From Symsagittifera roscoffensis (lineage: Eukaryota > Xenacoelomorpha > Acoela > Convolutidae): DNA of 64,000 nt. The stretch covers positions 660,287 through 724,286 of the forward strand of contig NC_087063.1 of NCBI RefSeq assembly GCF_963678635.1. Reading direction: 5' to 3'. The position numbers were made by a program, and so were the translations under genes. Position 1 is the stretch's first letter; every line of letters begins with the position of its first letter. The notes below the pieces were generated by a model, which saw nothing but the letters and a program-made list of their open reading frames with translations, was not told the origin of the DNA and searched no databases. Positions 47,701 to 56,753 of this stretch are shown piece by piece.

Positions 47701-50700
47701 CCAGATGGATTGATCGACTCATTCCATTCGATTTTGACATACACCACCTAGCTGGTAGTAAAATGGGTCTCATTGACTACATCTCACGACACCCGGTCGG
47801 AAAACCTCAACCCCCCGCGTACTGGGATGAAAATTTCGTAGTAGCACTAATCGATGACCTCGTAAAATGCGTAGAATTCCAAGATAGCAGTAGTATTAAC
47901 GCCGCTTGGAATAACGTCAAAACGGCTAATTATCCAGGCACCAAAAAGCTCGACCGGAACGAGAACTTCGCACGTTCAAATTCGATTCAAACACAAACTG
48001 CATTCACTCTGCGTAGTCAATTGCTCAAATCAAGTCGATTTCAAATTAACTCAATTTCAAACAGTTCAAACCTAGAAAAACAAAACAACATGAGTAGACA
48101 ATTACAACAAGGCATGACTTTACCACCCTTTCGCCGCATAATAAGGAAAGCACATACCGCAGCCCAAACCCAACTCACTTTCTCTCCCCTCAATTACGCA
48201 TCGTTTAATGCACTTCTATCTAAACCCCCACCACCAGAACTTACATTCAGTGACGTGACACATCAGGTCATACCCTCTACAAACAGCTTCACATTCAACA
48301 GAATTGAATCCAAGAAAGCGGATGCCATTTGCCAGACACTGGAAAAAGATCAATCCCCTGACACAGACCATCAAACCCAAACCGACAACAACCAGTCATC
48401 AAAACAGGACACGGAAAGCCAAACTATTGCCAGCATAGAAGATGAAGACACCCCAATGTTCCGAAAGAATTTACGAAAGGTGATGGACGTAAGCTTCCTA
48501 GCAGCCGCTACCAAACGAGATAGAAATTTATCACCACTCTTAACAATGGTTAAGCAACAAAAGTGGGACTCCATCAAAAGCTGCTACGGCCCTTATTTTT
48601 ACAATGTAAGGCATCGCCTATCAGTCAGGGACAACATTCTTCTCTACGACGACCGCGTCGTCATACCGAAACAACTGAGGCCTACACTGATGGATGCTTT
48701 ACACCTCACACATCCAGGACAAGGGGGAATGCTAGAAGCAGCGAAGCATGTGTGGTATCCGTTCCTTCACAGAGACATCGTCTCAACGGCACAAAACTGT
48801 AAAAGCTGTCGGGAAAAGGGTAAGAACTTTAAGGTTATCTCGGGTAAACAACACTTCACAACATTGGACGCGGTGGTAGAACCAAATGAGGAAATCCAAT
48901 TAGATTTCGCAGGACCCTTACCGGACGAAAACGATAAGGATGTTTATATATTGGTGGGTGTCGATCGCTTCTCACGCTTTCCGTACGCAAAAGTTGTTAC
49001 CAATAATAAAGCGGATACAATCATCCGTTTTATGCAAAATCACATAGTCAACCAAGGTGTACCCCGTGCTATCAGATGTGACCAAGCACAAGGTTTCAGA
49101 GCCAAAAAGTTCCGTATATATTTTAAATCTCACAATATAAAACTGATTTTCGCACCGGTGGACGACCATAGAGCGATAGGCATGGTCGAAAGACTCATAC
49201 GAACATTAAAATCACGACTAGCGATAATGAAAATTGACAAAACAAATCGTCCATATAAGTTAGCATCGGACGTAGCTGAATTAATAAAAACCCTCCGTAT
49301 TACACCTAACTCTTCTACAAAAGTTACACCGTTTGAATCTCACTACGGTAGAAAAGCTAATACTCCCATAAGTAACCTCAGCACATCGCCTAAATTGTCA
49401 AACCTTTCGTGGGAAAATACTAAATTATCATGTTTAGACGAAAAAGTACTCGCAAAACCAGCGTTGTCGGCGGAATCAATGTGGAACAGGGATTTAAACA
49501 GCGAGGATGAACTAGACCTGAAATACAAAATGAAGCCCACACCCGAGCACCAATACGTGCCAGAACCAACATTCAACCCGGCCCCACCAGCACAAACTGT
49601 CGCGGATAAAAGTGCTACCGAAGCTAATCGACACACACAATCACACTCAGGAAAACGTAGAGCACAGAACCAGCCGGACGCAGACGCACACACGGAGGCA
49701 GTAACATTAGACAGCAGCGATGAGGAATTCGACAGGAGGCTACTTCAAAAATTCCCAATAGGTGCGCACCTACCTTTGACAAATAAGCCTTATGAAGCCA
49801 GATCACTTCAGGAAACCTTTCTAAAAGAAAAATCGAATGATTTTGATAAACTAAGAACTCGTAACCCCATAAGATTATTAACATCACAAGAAAAAGAAAA
49901 ATTACGAAGAGCCCCATTAATATTTCTAAAGGATCGTTTTAAAGGTCCAGCACATACCATTAATCCTAAAACAGGACTACGCCTGGAACAAATTGCTAGA
50001 AAAACGGGGACAATTGCCAGAAAAACAAAAAATCCGGGAACATTTGGGGCGCAGTTCAAAATCATCGAAAACGGCGCAATAATTAATTACTCTCCACACA
50101 CTGCGTGGATACGGGAAGATGGGAAACAACCTAGGGTAATTAGGCATGACGGTTTTGCATTCATACCAGATCCAAGGGTCTATGGAAAATGTAGACCAGC
50201 GGCACTAAAGGATTTTGTCGCGTATAAACACCTACCAAGAGCTAAACCGCGTATTTTAGAGACAAAGACACCTAGCACAGGGGCACATGGAGGAACATCA
50301 GGAAATTCAGCGAAAAGCCCTAGAAAGCCACCACCAAAATCAACACAGGAGATAATTCAGCAGACATTGAATCGACGAGCCCTAGGTCCACAGAAACTAT
50401 TGGCTACATTTACACCAACACAGCAAGGGAATGCCCGGGACAGAAGCAAATCGATCACGCAACGCCTCCCGGCAAAGGCAGTACCTCACAGAACGGTTAG
50501 CCCGAAGAAGAAAGCAAGAATCGACCCTGCAACCATCCAATTCGACTGTGATACATCGATTGCACTCTCATCGGATAACGAGCTCGACCATAAATCTCCA
50601 TCTCCAAGTAAACAACCTGCAGCAAAACGAATTGACTTAAAGGCCACACCAGAAACCAAATCACCGGAAATACGGAGATCAACCAGATCACGAAAAAGCA

Positions 50701-51269
50701 CGCTGGCCGGAAAATTCGGAAATGCCATCACAATTGGAAACATCTCAACAAACACTGAAGCCCCACTCACAGTAGCAACCATCGAACACGCAAATACGGA
50801 GGATATTACACCGACGAAACTTAGCACCTCTAATCTGAATGACAAAAATGACAAAAACCAAATCACAAAATACAATGAGGACACGACACACCAAACAGCA
50901 TCGTTGGCGTCATCAGATGATATAGTGTGTACAGAAGTCCACATGAGTAGCGATACGCCCGAAAACACTCGAAATATGACTAAGACCAATACAATTGCAA
51001 GAACCACAAGCTCGCGGTATATTCTAGACAAGCCGCAGATCACTGAAGACTCTTTCAGTAAAGATTTTGAAGAAGCAATGAATTTCTTACAATCGATTAG
51101 TCCTATTCGAGGAAATTCAATGACGTTCCAGAGAGAGAAAGAAGACGAAAAACAAACTTCCCCACAACAGAGATCATCTGACATACCTAAAACCGATAAA
51201 CAACAATCGGCGGAAACGCGAGGACAAGCCAAAGATAATTCGCAGGAGGACGATCTAAATCAAGCTTAA
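44733..51269 (+). CDS. gag-pol: Gag-Pol polyprotein of element B
   Basis: A single frame of 2178 codons. Residues 1-300 are capsid-like Gag. Zinc knuckles lie at 314-329 (CFKYGNAFSGNHLAQC, second Cys replaced by Tyr317) and 336-349 (CNKCTKRGHFARLC, canonical). The aspartic protease has DTG at 435-437. Reverse transcriptase covers about 590-800, with IDLRYAYSQ, FYGLTDMPAEFQ and catalytic FLDD at 750-753. RNase H has Asp902, NELELL near 940 and TDHQAL at 967. Integrase has His1324, His1327, Cys1356 and Cys1359, then Asp1391, Asp1450 and Glu1486 (D,D35E), with an SH3-like end near 1765-1810. An acidic, Ser/Thr-rich tail of about 370 residues follows, with RRSTRSRK near 1979. Gag and Pol share one frame with no shift or stop, so ratio control, if any, must be post-translational. 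Apart from the knuckle, all catalytic residues are present. Confidence 0.95.
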   Translation: MAQPAVTKNPLGITPFWQKASAEPPIEWDKWNQQLFLGIIAKDGMNLNKLLHNPPAVRKPQEPGYELPIDGETDKQIRDRNLRNQEKRVTWENQCQHLDNLGPTVDGIPWEEADIKCRSYIYLCLGTEGQRRVTQFYPNLRIQDTSTREFWKLLKQLFVKERNVTFDRYEAFTRKQGKTESLEEFHCGLTELVVKGNFKCTACNDVSLESEIVRDLFIAHMSNDEVQKDLLAETKTPEQALDYAIKRERGLENQLYIRKQGTTNNHPGMSNIKSEPVNFVQKRGGFKAHQRGGRSRGGQTSRNYPEKTGQKKDCFKYGNAFSGNHLAQCPARDKICNKCTKRGHFARLCRSSEVNAIQEDNQEQQELQDTDMTAYVNYLQAGDVIPGWELIHPDDTSTNWINFEPRRAEELLDTDLKGHLIRVRSEKNNIVFIADTGSPTSFVNEKTAKLLATTVKSAVRTRMREDDEANRMVCYNGYKIPSLRRLTAPIESGGWTIHTASFIVVDDRRANILGRNLLPQIGIQLHQERKPAGKSVCQVNSIENSDTQIVTWVRSTYPGLCTRIGRSKNHMVHTQFLSDFKALQQRGRRIPIHIQEKVEHENRSLIDQGHITRLEKCNDNQFISPIVITVKKDGSIKLAMDSKQINKSIHKNKYQMPNIDVLLDNIAQSAQEGTNKPGTTYFSTIDLRYAYSQLPLDETTRTQCNFSIIGGKATGTYQFQTGFYGLTDMPAEFQKAIDLTLNNEKDTFAFLDDILIISHGTKEKHIEKLTKVLNKLDTENMAISIDKCKFGCREVEWLGFTVNEHGTIPIYKKTDAIINLPHPKTFKKLKSFMGSVHHLNKFIINLAQLCNPLRPLLSTANKFNFQWNEENGKAFKNVLNAVKNITENRHFVTDRDTRIICDASREGIGAALEQNTPDGWATIAYASRFLNSCEQKYSVNELELLAAVWAIEHFKYYLYGRRFTLITDHQALVGALKSNRGNKTYQSRLTRWIDRLIPFDFDIHHLAGSKMGLIDYISRHPVGKPQPPAYWDENFVVALIDDLVKCVEFQDSSSINAAWNNVKTANYPGTKKLDRNENFARSNSIQTQTAFTLRSQLLKSSRFQINSISNSSNLEKQNNMSRQLQQGMTLPPFRRIIRKAHTAAQTQLTFSPLNYASFNALLSKPPPPELTFSDVTHQVIPSTNSFTFNRIESKKADAICQTLEKDQSPDTDHQTQTDNNQSSKQDTESQTIASIEDEDTPMFRKNLRKVMDVSFLAAATKRDRNLSPLLTMVKQQKWDSIKSCYGPYFYNVRHRLSVRDNILLYDDRVVIPKQLRPTLMDALHLTHPGQGGMLEAAKHVWYPFLHRDIVSTAQNCKSCREKGKNFKVISGKQHFTTLDAVVEPNEEIQLDFAGPLPDENDKDVYILVGVDRFSRFPYAKVVTNNKADTIIRFMQNHIVNQGVPRAIRCDQAQGFRAKKFRIYFKSHNIKLIFAPVDDHRAIGMVERLIRTLKSRLAIMKIDKTNRPYKLASDVAELIKTLRITPNSSTKVTPFESHYGRKANTPISNLSTSPKLSNLSWENTKLSCLDEKVLAKPALSAESMWNRDLNSEDELDLKYKMKPTPEHQYVPEPTFNPAPPAQTVADKSATEANRHTQSHSGKRRAQNQPDADAHTEAVTLDSSDEEFDRRLLQKFPIGAHLPLTNKPYEARSLQETFLKEKSNDFDKLRTRNPIRLLTSQEKEKLRRAPLIFLKDRFKGPAHTINPKTGLRLEQIARKTGTIARKTKNPGTFGAQFKIIENGAIINYSPHTAWIREDGKQPRVIRHDGFAFIPDPRVYGKCRPAALKDFVAYKHLPRAKPRILETKTPSTGAHGGTSGNSAKSPRKPPPKSTQEIIQQTLNRRALGPQKLLATFTPTQQGNARDRSKSITQRLPAKAVPHRTVSPKKKARIDPATIQFDCDTSIALSSDNELDHKSPSPSKQPAAKRIDLKATPETKSPEIRRSTRSRKSTLAGKFGNAITIGNISTNTEAPLTVATIEHANTEDITPTKLSTSNLNDKNDKNQITKYNEDTTHQTASLASSDDIVCTEVHMSSDTPENTRNMTKTNTIARTTSSRYILDKPQITEDSFSKDFEEAMNFLQSISPIRGNSMTFQREKEDEKQTSPQQRSSDIPKTDKQQSAETRGQAKDNSQEDDLNQA
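44734..44741 (+). promoter_or_regulatory. Primer-binding site of element B
   Basis: TGGCGCAG directly after the LTR CA end, the same as in element A. It overlaps gag codons 1-3, so primer site and coding sequence constrain each other. Confidence 0.75.
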
Positions 51270-51288
51270 ATTGAGAACTCAATTTCTT

Positions 51289-51301
51289 AAAAGGAGGGAA
51301 G
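51289..51301 (+). promoter_or_regulatory. Polypurine tract of element B
   Basis: aaaaggagggaag immediately before the TG of the 3' LTR, the expected start point of plus-strand DNA synthesis. Confidence 0.85.
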
Positions 51302-51647
51302 TGTTATCCATACGGATATCATAGTAAAACATTCCATACAAACAATGTACAATCAGGTGCTAAAACTACCAGTTGGTAATGTTTACATATTATAAACCTA
51401 AATGATTACATAATACATATAGAAGTCTGGAATTAAATAAGTATCTATCTATACCTAACAACATATGTAATAGTTATTATGAAACGCTGTATCTCAAATG
51501 CTTCGAGGTCAGCGTCGTCCAGACTTAAACATAGACCGATGAATTTAAGTTACCATCGTAGTCTTTTCTATTTCTCATTTCATAGTCAGCGATTAGCATA
51601 GACTTGACAACTTAATTATACCTCACCTAACGGCTGAGGGTATAACA
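51302..51647 (+). repeat. 3' LTR of element B, complete
   Basis: 346 bp, TGTTATCCATACGG... to ...GAGGGTATAACA. It contains the full 5' end that the left LTR lacks. Confidence 0.95.
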
Positions 51648-51751
51648 CTAGTCGAGCGGTCACCGCTAAATGAACCCAAACGAGTAATATAGATTGAATG
51701 CTTTTCAATAGTTTTTTGCGTTCAACCATAAAATTTCCCCCCTAAATCGAT
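51648..51751 (+). repeat. Right copy of 104-bp duplication flanking element B
   Basis: Repeats 44300-44403. It continues into the other half of a perfect 22-bp palindrome at 51738-51759 centred on ATCGAT, so the insertion point lies at the palindrome centre. Confidence 0.9.
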
Positions 51752-53322
51752 TTAGGGGGAATAAAATACCGGTTTTTCAGAAATTAACTTTTAGGGCAAA
51801 ATAAATTGATCTAATCGATCAAAAAATTTGTCGATTCAAAATAATGATTAATATTTTGAAATGAATGTTTCATGCGGCATTAAACTTCAGAAGTTTTACA
51901 TGCTTGGGAAGGACATTCTACGGTAAATCCGTTGTAACAATTGTACGGTTGATCCGTTTTCTGTGTTGTCTCAAGTTTTTCAGGGATGAATAGTTTTTTT
52001 CTAGCTTTTAAGAAAACAAGAGACTTAGTAGACCAGTTTATTTTCAAAGTGGTAAGGGTTCACCCTGTTTTTGCGGTCAACGGAAATTAACTGTAGTGGG
52101 TGTATTGAATTAGTTTTTTTTCAGCCAGGCATAACAAGTTGATTTGATGACTTAATTATTTTGTGCTCTCATGCAAAACATTAAAACATAGTTAGACTTT
52201 TTTGTGCAAACTCAATAACGATCAAAGGTAATTTTTGCCATCATTGAACATTCATTAAAAATTGTTACTTCAAATTTCAAGAAGCTACTCATTGATTTAT
52301 AACAGCGCTCAACTATGACAGAACATTTTTGATTAATTTTACTCAAGTGAATGCGCTTTTGCTCTTTAATAATTACAACAAAATACACATTGGTTCAGTG
52401 TATAACTTTTTTCGCATTTATTTGTATGTTGGTAAGTAAGTTTGGATTTCAGTTGAAAAAATAGACAGATTTCCACCAGTAGCTTCCATTTCACAAAGTA
52501 GACAAATTAAGGTGGCACATACATAGGTTGTTTGTGCCAATATGCTCTCCGCTATTTTCCGCAATTTAATGCCGCTCGCTTTCTAGCCCTGTTTTTTCCA
52601 ACCTTCCTTATTGTTCAAAAGTATTCTGGAAAGGTTTTGATTTCAAGGCGAAAAAATATTATCCGCTTGAATGGCTGAAAAATTCAAACTAGGAGCGCGT
52701 CAAAAGTTCAACAGATTTTCATAATTACCAATACGGAGCTTGATTTCATTTTTTATTTTTCACACATGCCAATTCATTTTTGCACTTGCTCTGCAGTTTT
52801 TATCCATACAAATTGATCCTATGGAAAAATCAATTTAAGATACTTTAATAACAGTTGTATATCTTGATAGTATTAAAAAGCGGCTTCACTTATTTTTCCC
52901 GCATGCTACAGGCTTAATGGTACTGCGTGTAATTCGGTGCGTTTTTGAAGTAGCATTCAAAATGAAAAAATTGGCAAGGATTGTGCAATATGGAACAAAA
53001 GGTAGAATCCTAACAAACTGCGAGAATGATTGTTTCACATTCATAAGTCAATTAGAATTACCAACAAGCAGACAAAAAACATTGTCAACTTTCAGAACGA
53101 CCGCCAAAATATGAGTTTTTTCCTGTCAAAAGTAGATGATGATTTTCTGCGTTTAATTTCTCTCCTTTGCCATAAAAACTCATAAAACGCGAAGCACGAG
53201 GATGAATTATTTGACCTCTTTTTTCGAACTCACCAGTTTTGCCTTTGTTACTTTTACCCCTCAGAAGGGCTTTTAATCATAAATCTGTTGCCACATCACA
53301 GCAACTATTCCCACTTATTTAA
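51752..53322. other. Non-coding region before the exon at 53323
   Basis: No supported gene. The block acatgcttgggaaggacattctacggtaa at about 51899 resembles 43943-43975 of the foldback element, so related repeat DNA lies on both sides of element B. Confidence 0.45.
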
Positions 53323-53763
53323 ATGAAGATCTTTACCTTCGGCTGCTTGTCTAATACCCCTTCCAGCTATTACTTGCTCTTTATATATTTATTGCTTGAG
53401 CTCACATCAGTTGTCACAAGCGAATCGGGAAAACCGTCCGACAAAACTCCTCGAAATGGTGCTAGCGAGGAAACTCCACGGCCGAACTCAAATGCGACAG
53501 TCAACTCGACCCCCCAATGTGTCTGCCAGCCGATCCCTGCCCAGGCTTCAAACCCGAGCATGGGCGGGGGTCTTTTGTATGCAGATTATGGAAACTTAGA
53601 TGGCGCTAATTTGGACGTTGTACATTACGAAAATTTTTTCACCAACGAAATTTTCGAGGAGCAGCAGTTAGTTTTGAATAGTTTTAAGTTTTATAGTAAA
53701 TTCTTAAATATTTTCGTAGCAGTGGGTTATAAGCGCGACAGTAAACGTTTGCAAGCGTTTTAA
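53323..53763 (+). CDS. Putative secreted protein exon with signal peptide
   Basis: The ATG at 53323 opens a frame of 146 codons. A hydrophobic stretch YYLLFIYLLLELTSVVTS (residues about 16-33) looks like a signal peptide. It is followed by a hydrophilic Pro/Thr/Ser-rich part with two N-glycosylation sequons (NAT, NST) and the Cys motif STPQCVCQPIPAQ. NSTPQC parallels NSPQC in the exon at 18708. G+C is raised over 53400-53580, which supports coding. From about residue 90 composition returns to AT-rich, so the true exon may end earlier. No strong donor was fixed; gtaaat at 53696 and gtaaac at 53742 are weak candidates. No family is recognised. Confidence 0.55.
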   Translation: MKIFTFGCLSNTPSSYYLLFIYLLLELTSVVTSESGKPSDKTPRNGASEETPRPNSNATVNSTPQCVCQPIPAQASNPSMGGGLLYADYGNLDGANLDVVHYENFFTNEIFEEQQLVLNSFKFYSKFLNIFVAVGYKRDSKRLQAF

Positions 53764-53857
53764 GACTACATATTGATTTATGCGTACTTATCTAGCTGTA
53801 ATGACTATTTGAAGCTGTATTGCTGTTTTTTCTCCACACAAAATTGCTAGCTTTTTT

Positions 53858-53910
53858 GTCGGAATTTTTTAATATCATTTGAAAACTGTTAATGTCCTGG
53901 ATACCAAATC
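53858..53910 (+). repeat. R repeat fragment
   Basis: tttgtcggaattttttaatatcatttgaaa...aatgtcctgg matches the R region tttgacggaatttttttaaaatcattcgaaagg...gtcctgagc. The CAGGGG MITE cuts it off. Confidence 0.55.
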
Positions 53911-53923
53911 AAAATACCACCAG

Positions 53924-54255
53924 CAGGGGCGGATCTAGGATTTTCTCGAGGGGGGCGGATTTTCAAAAAAAATTTCAAAAAGTTCATCGACATTTTCTTA
54001 AGTCGATCAAGTAGATTTTCTGAGACCTCCCAAATTTTTATAAAGACGCTATTTGATCAAATTTGATGCGTCGCAGGCAAATTTTGAAAAAACAGGCCAA
54101 AAAGGGAGTTTTTAGGCACTTTTTTTTTTAATTTTGACCAAAAAACAGCGGTTTTTCAGCGCGCACAACCTCCTCAAAATTAGCCACCAACGGCGCCTTT
54201 AAAAAAATTTAGGGTCATTCAGCCAAAAATAGATACCTCAAAATAGAACAAAGAG
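53924..54255 (+). mobile_element. hAT-type MITE, right end missing
   Basis: It starts CAGGGGCGGATCTAGGA and follows the 41525 copy through the gcgcgca and gccttt...tttagggtc blocks. It fades into an A-rich run at about 54250 without the inverse terminus. Confidence 0.7.
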
Positions 54256-54289
54256 GGACCAAAAAAAAAGAAAAAAACACAAAAAGTAA

Positions 54290-54712
54290 AAAGTTTTTTT
54301 TAAATCGTCCCCCAACACGCCATGTAAAGTACAAAGTGATATATTTCGCTCCTAGTAACGTAGAAGTTATGACAAGTAGCATGTTTCAACCAATTTGCCA
54401 TTTTGGCATTTTGGAAAGATTTCTATGAGGGATTAGCTCTCCGCTTACGCTTCAATAGCGCGAAATACATTGCGCATTGATTGTCTCGAATTGGCCATAT
54501 TGACAAATATTTAAACCCTCATAACTTTATGCAAAATGATATCAGGTGAAATATCTTTTTTAATTTGAGCTCAGGACATTAATACTTTTCGGTTGATAAA
54601 AAAAACCGTCAAATGTTCTTACTTAAAAAGTCTAAATTTGTCTGAAGAAAAAAGCCAACCCAAGCATGAAAATTCCGTTTTGTTTTCGTTACAAAACTTG
54701 GAACAATAAGAA
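54290..54712 (-). repeat. R repeat copy 4, minus, diverged
   Basis: Inverse order: cgcttacgcttcaatagcgcgaaata core at about 54442, then gtctgaagaaaaaagccaacccaagca, and the left end with hairpin cgttttgttttcgttacaaaacttggaacaa at about 54680-54710. Confidence 0.7.
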
Positions 54713-55011
54713 TTAAGCGTACGCTCATTGTGCTTTGTTCTACAGTATTTACATTTCCATACCAGTGGAATTTTGCATATAAGTCATTTGTATTCAAAAT
54801 CTGTTGTTGTTGTTCAAACTACAGATCCCAAAGCATGATGTCAACCAATTTATTATAAAAACAGTGAACTTCATCGTATTTTCTGGCAAACAGTCACACA
54901 ACTATTCTTTCTAGAGGTTCGCAGACCACAGAAAATTGTAAAAGTGTCCTTACAGAACGTACAGCTGGTAATTGTGCACATTTTTGTTCTAGATTTCTAG
55001 TTTTTTTAGTG

Positions 55012-55412
55012 TTCCGACCTTCGAAGAAAGGAAGAAATATTTATGCTAGTCTTAGTTATTTTTCTGCAGACCAATTTTGATTTTTTAACTAGCCATTTTG
55101 TCGGAATAACTTATTTCACTCAAAAAAAACTGATGTCTTGAGCTCAAATTTCAAAATATATTTTACCAGTAATTTTTTTTAGATATGTGTGGATGAAAAT
55201 TTCCAATTTTATTTTTAACGCGATAGTCTTTTTTTGCTATTTAAGCGTATTCGCAAATTAAATCGTTTCAAATTGAGCTAATTGTATTTTGCTCTAATTG
55301 TATTTTGCTGTTTGATTCTTTTCCGATACTAAATCAATTTTTGACAAAAAAGTTCATTGACTTTAAACGGCAGTCGGAACATTCAGGACTTCACCCTGAT
55401 ACAAGCAGTTTT
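55012..55412 (+). repeat. R repeat copy 5, diverged
   Basis: From gtgttccgaccttcgaagaaagg to gcagtcggaacattcaggacttcaccctgatacaagcag. The core is altered (acgcgatagtctttttttgctatttaagcg). Confidence 0.7.
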
Positions 55413-55487
55413 TTTATTTTTTGTTTATCTAAAAGTTACGTTAGTTTTGAATTTCCTATGTCATTTAAATGGCTTTTGCCGTCTAAA

Positions 55488-55862
55488 AACTGTTCCGACT
55501 TTCTAAGAACTGGCAGAATATTTATATTCCGGGTGGTTTTTTCTTTCAGTCAATTTTCGATTTTTCAACTGAATGTTTCTGGAAGAATTTTTTATTTGAT
55601 GCCTCAAGCTCAAATTTGAAAAAGGGTTCTCCTGTGATTGTTTTTGGAAAGTTATGTGAGTTTGAAAATAGCTATTTTGGCCAATTGAGACTATTAACTT
55701 AAAATACCCCTTAAACTATACATAGCGTGTAGGGGGATAGAATAAGGAAAAATTGTTCTATTATTTCTTTTCGGTTATTTCGTCAATTATTCAAGCAAAA
55801 AACTTTCTAATTGATCCTAAAGTGCAATTGGAACGTTCAAGACTTCGCCCTCATAAACTACA
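55488..55862 (+). repeat. R repeat copy 6, diverged
   Basis: From ctgttccgactttctaag to gcaattggaacgttcaagacttcgccctcat. It starts about 75 bp after copy 5, in the same orientation. An open frame of 104 codons at 55305-55619 spans both and is repeat sequence. Confidence 0.65.
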
Positions 55863-56345
55863 CCCTTAAATTTCAGTTTCCAATGTATTGCTTTAAATCG
55901 GCCGACTGTCTTTTATAAGTTAAGTTTATTTTTGCTGATTTTTTTTAAAATAAATTTCTTTTAGTTTTTGAAAAAAGCTTTAGCAGGTACTCTATGACCA
56001 GGAAAAATTAAGACTAATTACAAAAGTAAGACTATTTACAAAACAAAACTATCAAAAAGAAGCTGGAAACGATAAGTTTTTTCTAGAAAAAGAGCTCAAG
56101 TTTATTTCAAATTTGTATGCACAACAAGTACGCAGTTTGTTATAATACGTTTAAATTACTCCAAGTTGATACTGTCTAGCTCACCCTAGTATTCTACAGG
56201 TTGAATTGGTATAATTAAAAAATGTAAATCAAAATAAATGACAAGTTTTCAAGGAAGGCATGCTTATCAAAAACAGGCAAATCGATCGACAAGCGATAGT
56301 TCGAAAGTGGTGAACTAGGCGCGTCTCACATCGGCAGGGCGGCAA
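55863..56345. other. Non-coding region
   Basis: No supported gene. Confidence 0.5.
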
Positions 56346-56442
56346 TTCGTAACAGGCGACAGTTCGTAACAAGCGACGATTCGTAACAGGCGACAGTTCG
56401 TAATAGGCGACAATTCGTAACAAGCGATAATTCGTAAGAAGA
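56346..56442 (+). repeat. 17-bp minisatellite
   Basis: The unit ttcgtaacaggcgacag and variants start at 56346, 56363, 56380, 56397, 56414 and 56431. Units are directly adjacent without spacers, so it is not a CRISPR array. The small minus-strand frame over it is a product of the repeat. Confidence 0.9.
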
Positions 56443-56753
56443 CACTGGCAAGTAGAATACGCTTGCTCCTCTTCACTCCGCTGCGCTTACATCCGGCACG
56501 AGAGAAATACTCCGCGTGAATCCGTATTTTTTTAAACTCAATCTACTGTTATGAATTGTCGCCTCACGTCTCACATCAATCATCTAACAAAGTTTCAAAG
56601 AGCGGTATGAACGTATTAAATTTTTTCTTGTTTTATCAATATAATTATTTCACCAGCTTAATGAGGAGGAAATTGGGATTCACGTTTTTTTGTCAGTATT
56701 TTGAAACTTGGCGATGCCAAGTACTGCAGCGCGATCAAAAAGAATGGCACGGG

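Larger units (their letters stand above)
44401..51647 (+). mobile_element. Ty3/gypsy LTR retrotransposon B, young and coding-complete
   Basis: The 346-bp LTR at the right (51302-51647) matches the left one (44401-44733) without a visible difference over 333 bp, so insertion is recent. The left LTR lacks the first 13 bases. The LTR ends TGTTATCC...GTATAACA form a short inverted repeat. Between the LTRs lie a primer site, one 2178-codon frame and a polypurine tract. Domain order PR-RT-RNase H-integrase places it in Ty3/gypsy (Metaviridae). The flanks show a 104-bp rather than a 4-6-bp duplication. Confidence 0.95.

Noticed and set aside
50486-51232. 248-codon minus frame opposite the end of element B
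   Set aside because: A shadow of the Gag-Pol coding strand. It has no start context or domain of its own, and the plus frame is clearly the gene.
53323-53763. Assigning the signal-peptide exon to a named growth-factor or toxin family
   Set aside because: Only two or three Cys are visible and no family pattern is met, so a name would be a guess.
55305-55619. 104-codon plus frame
   Set aside because: It spans two R repeats and is not open in other copies.
56346-56442. Possible CRISPR-like array
   Set aside because: The 17-bp units are adjacent with no unique spacers, and the setting is eukaryotic.
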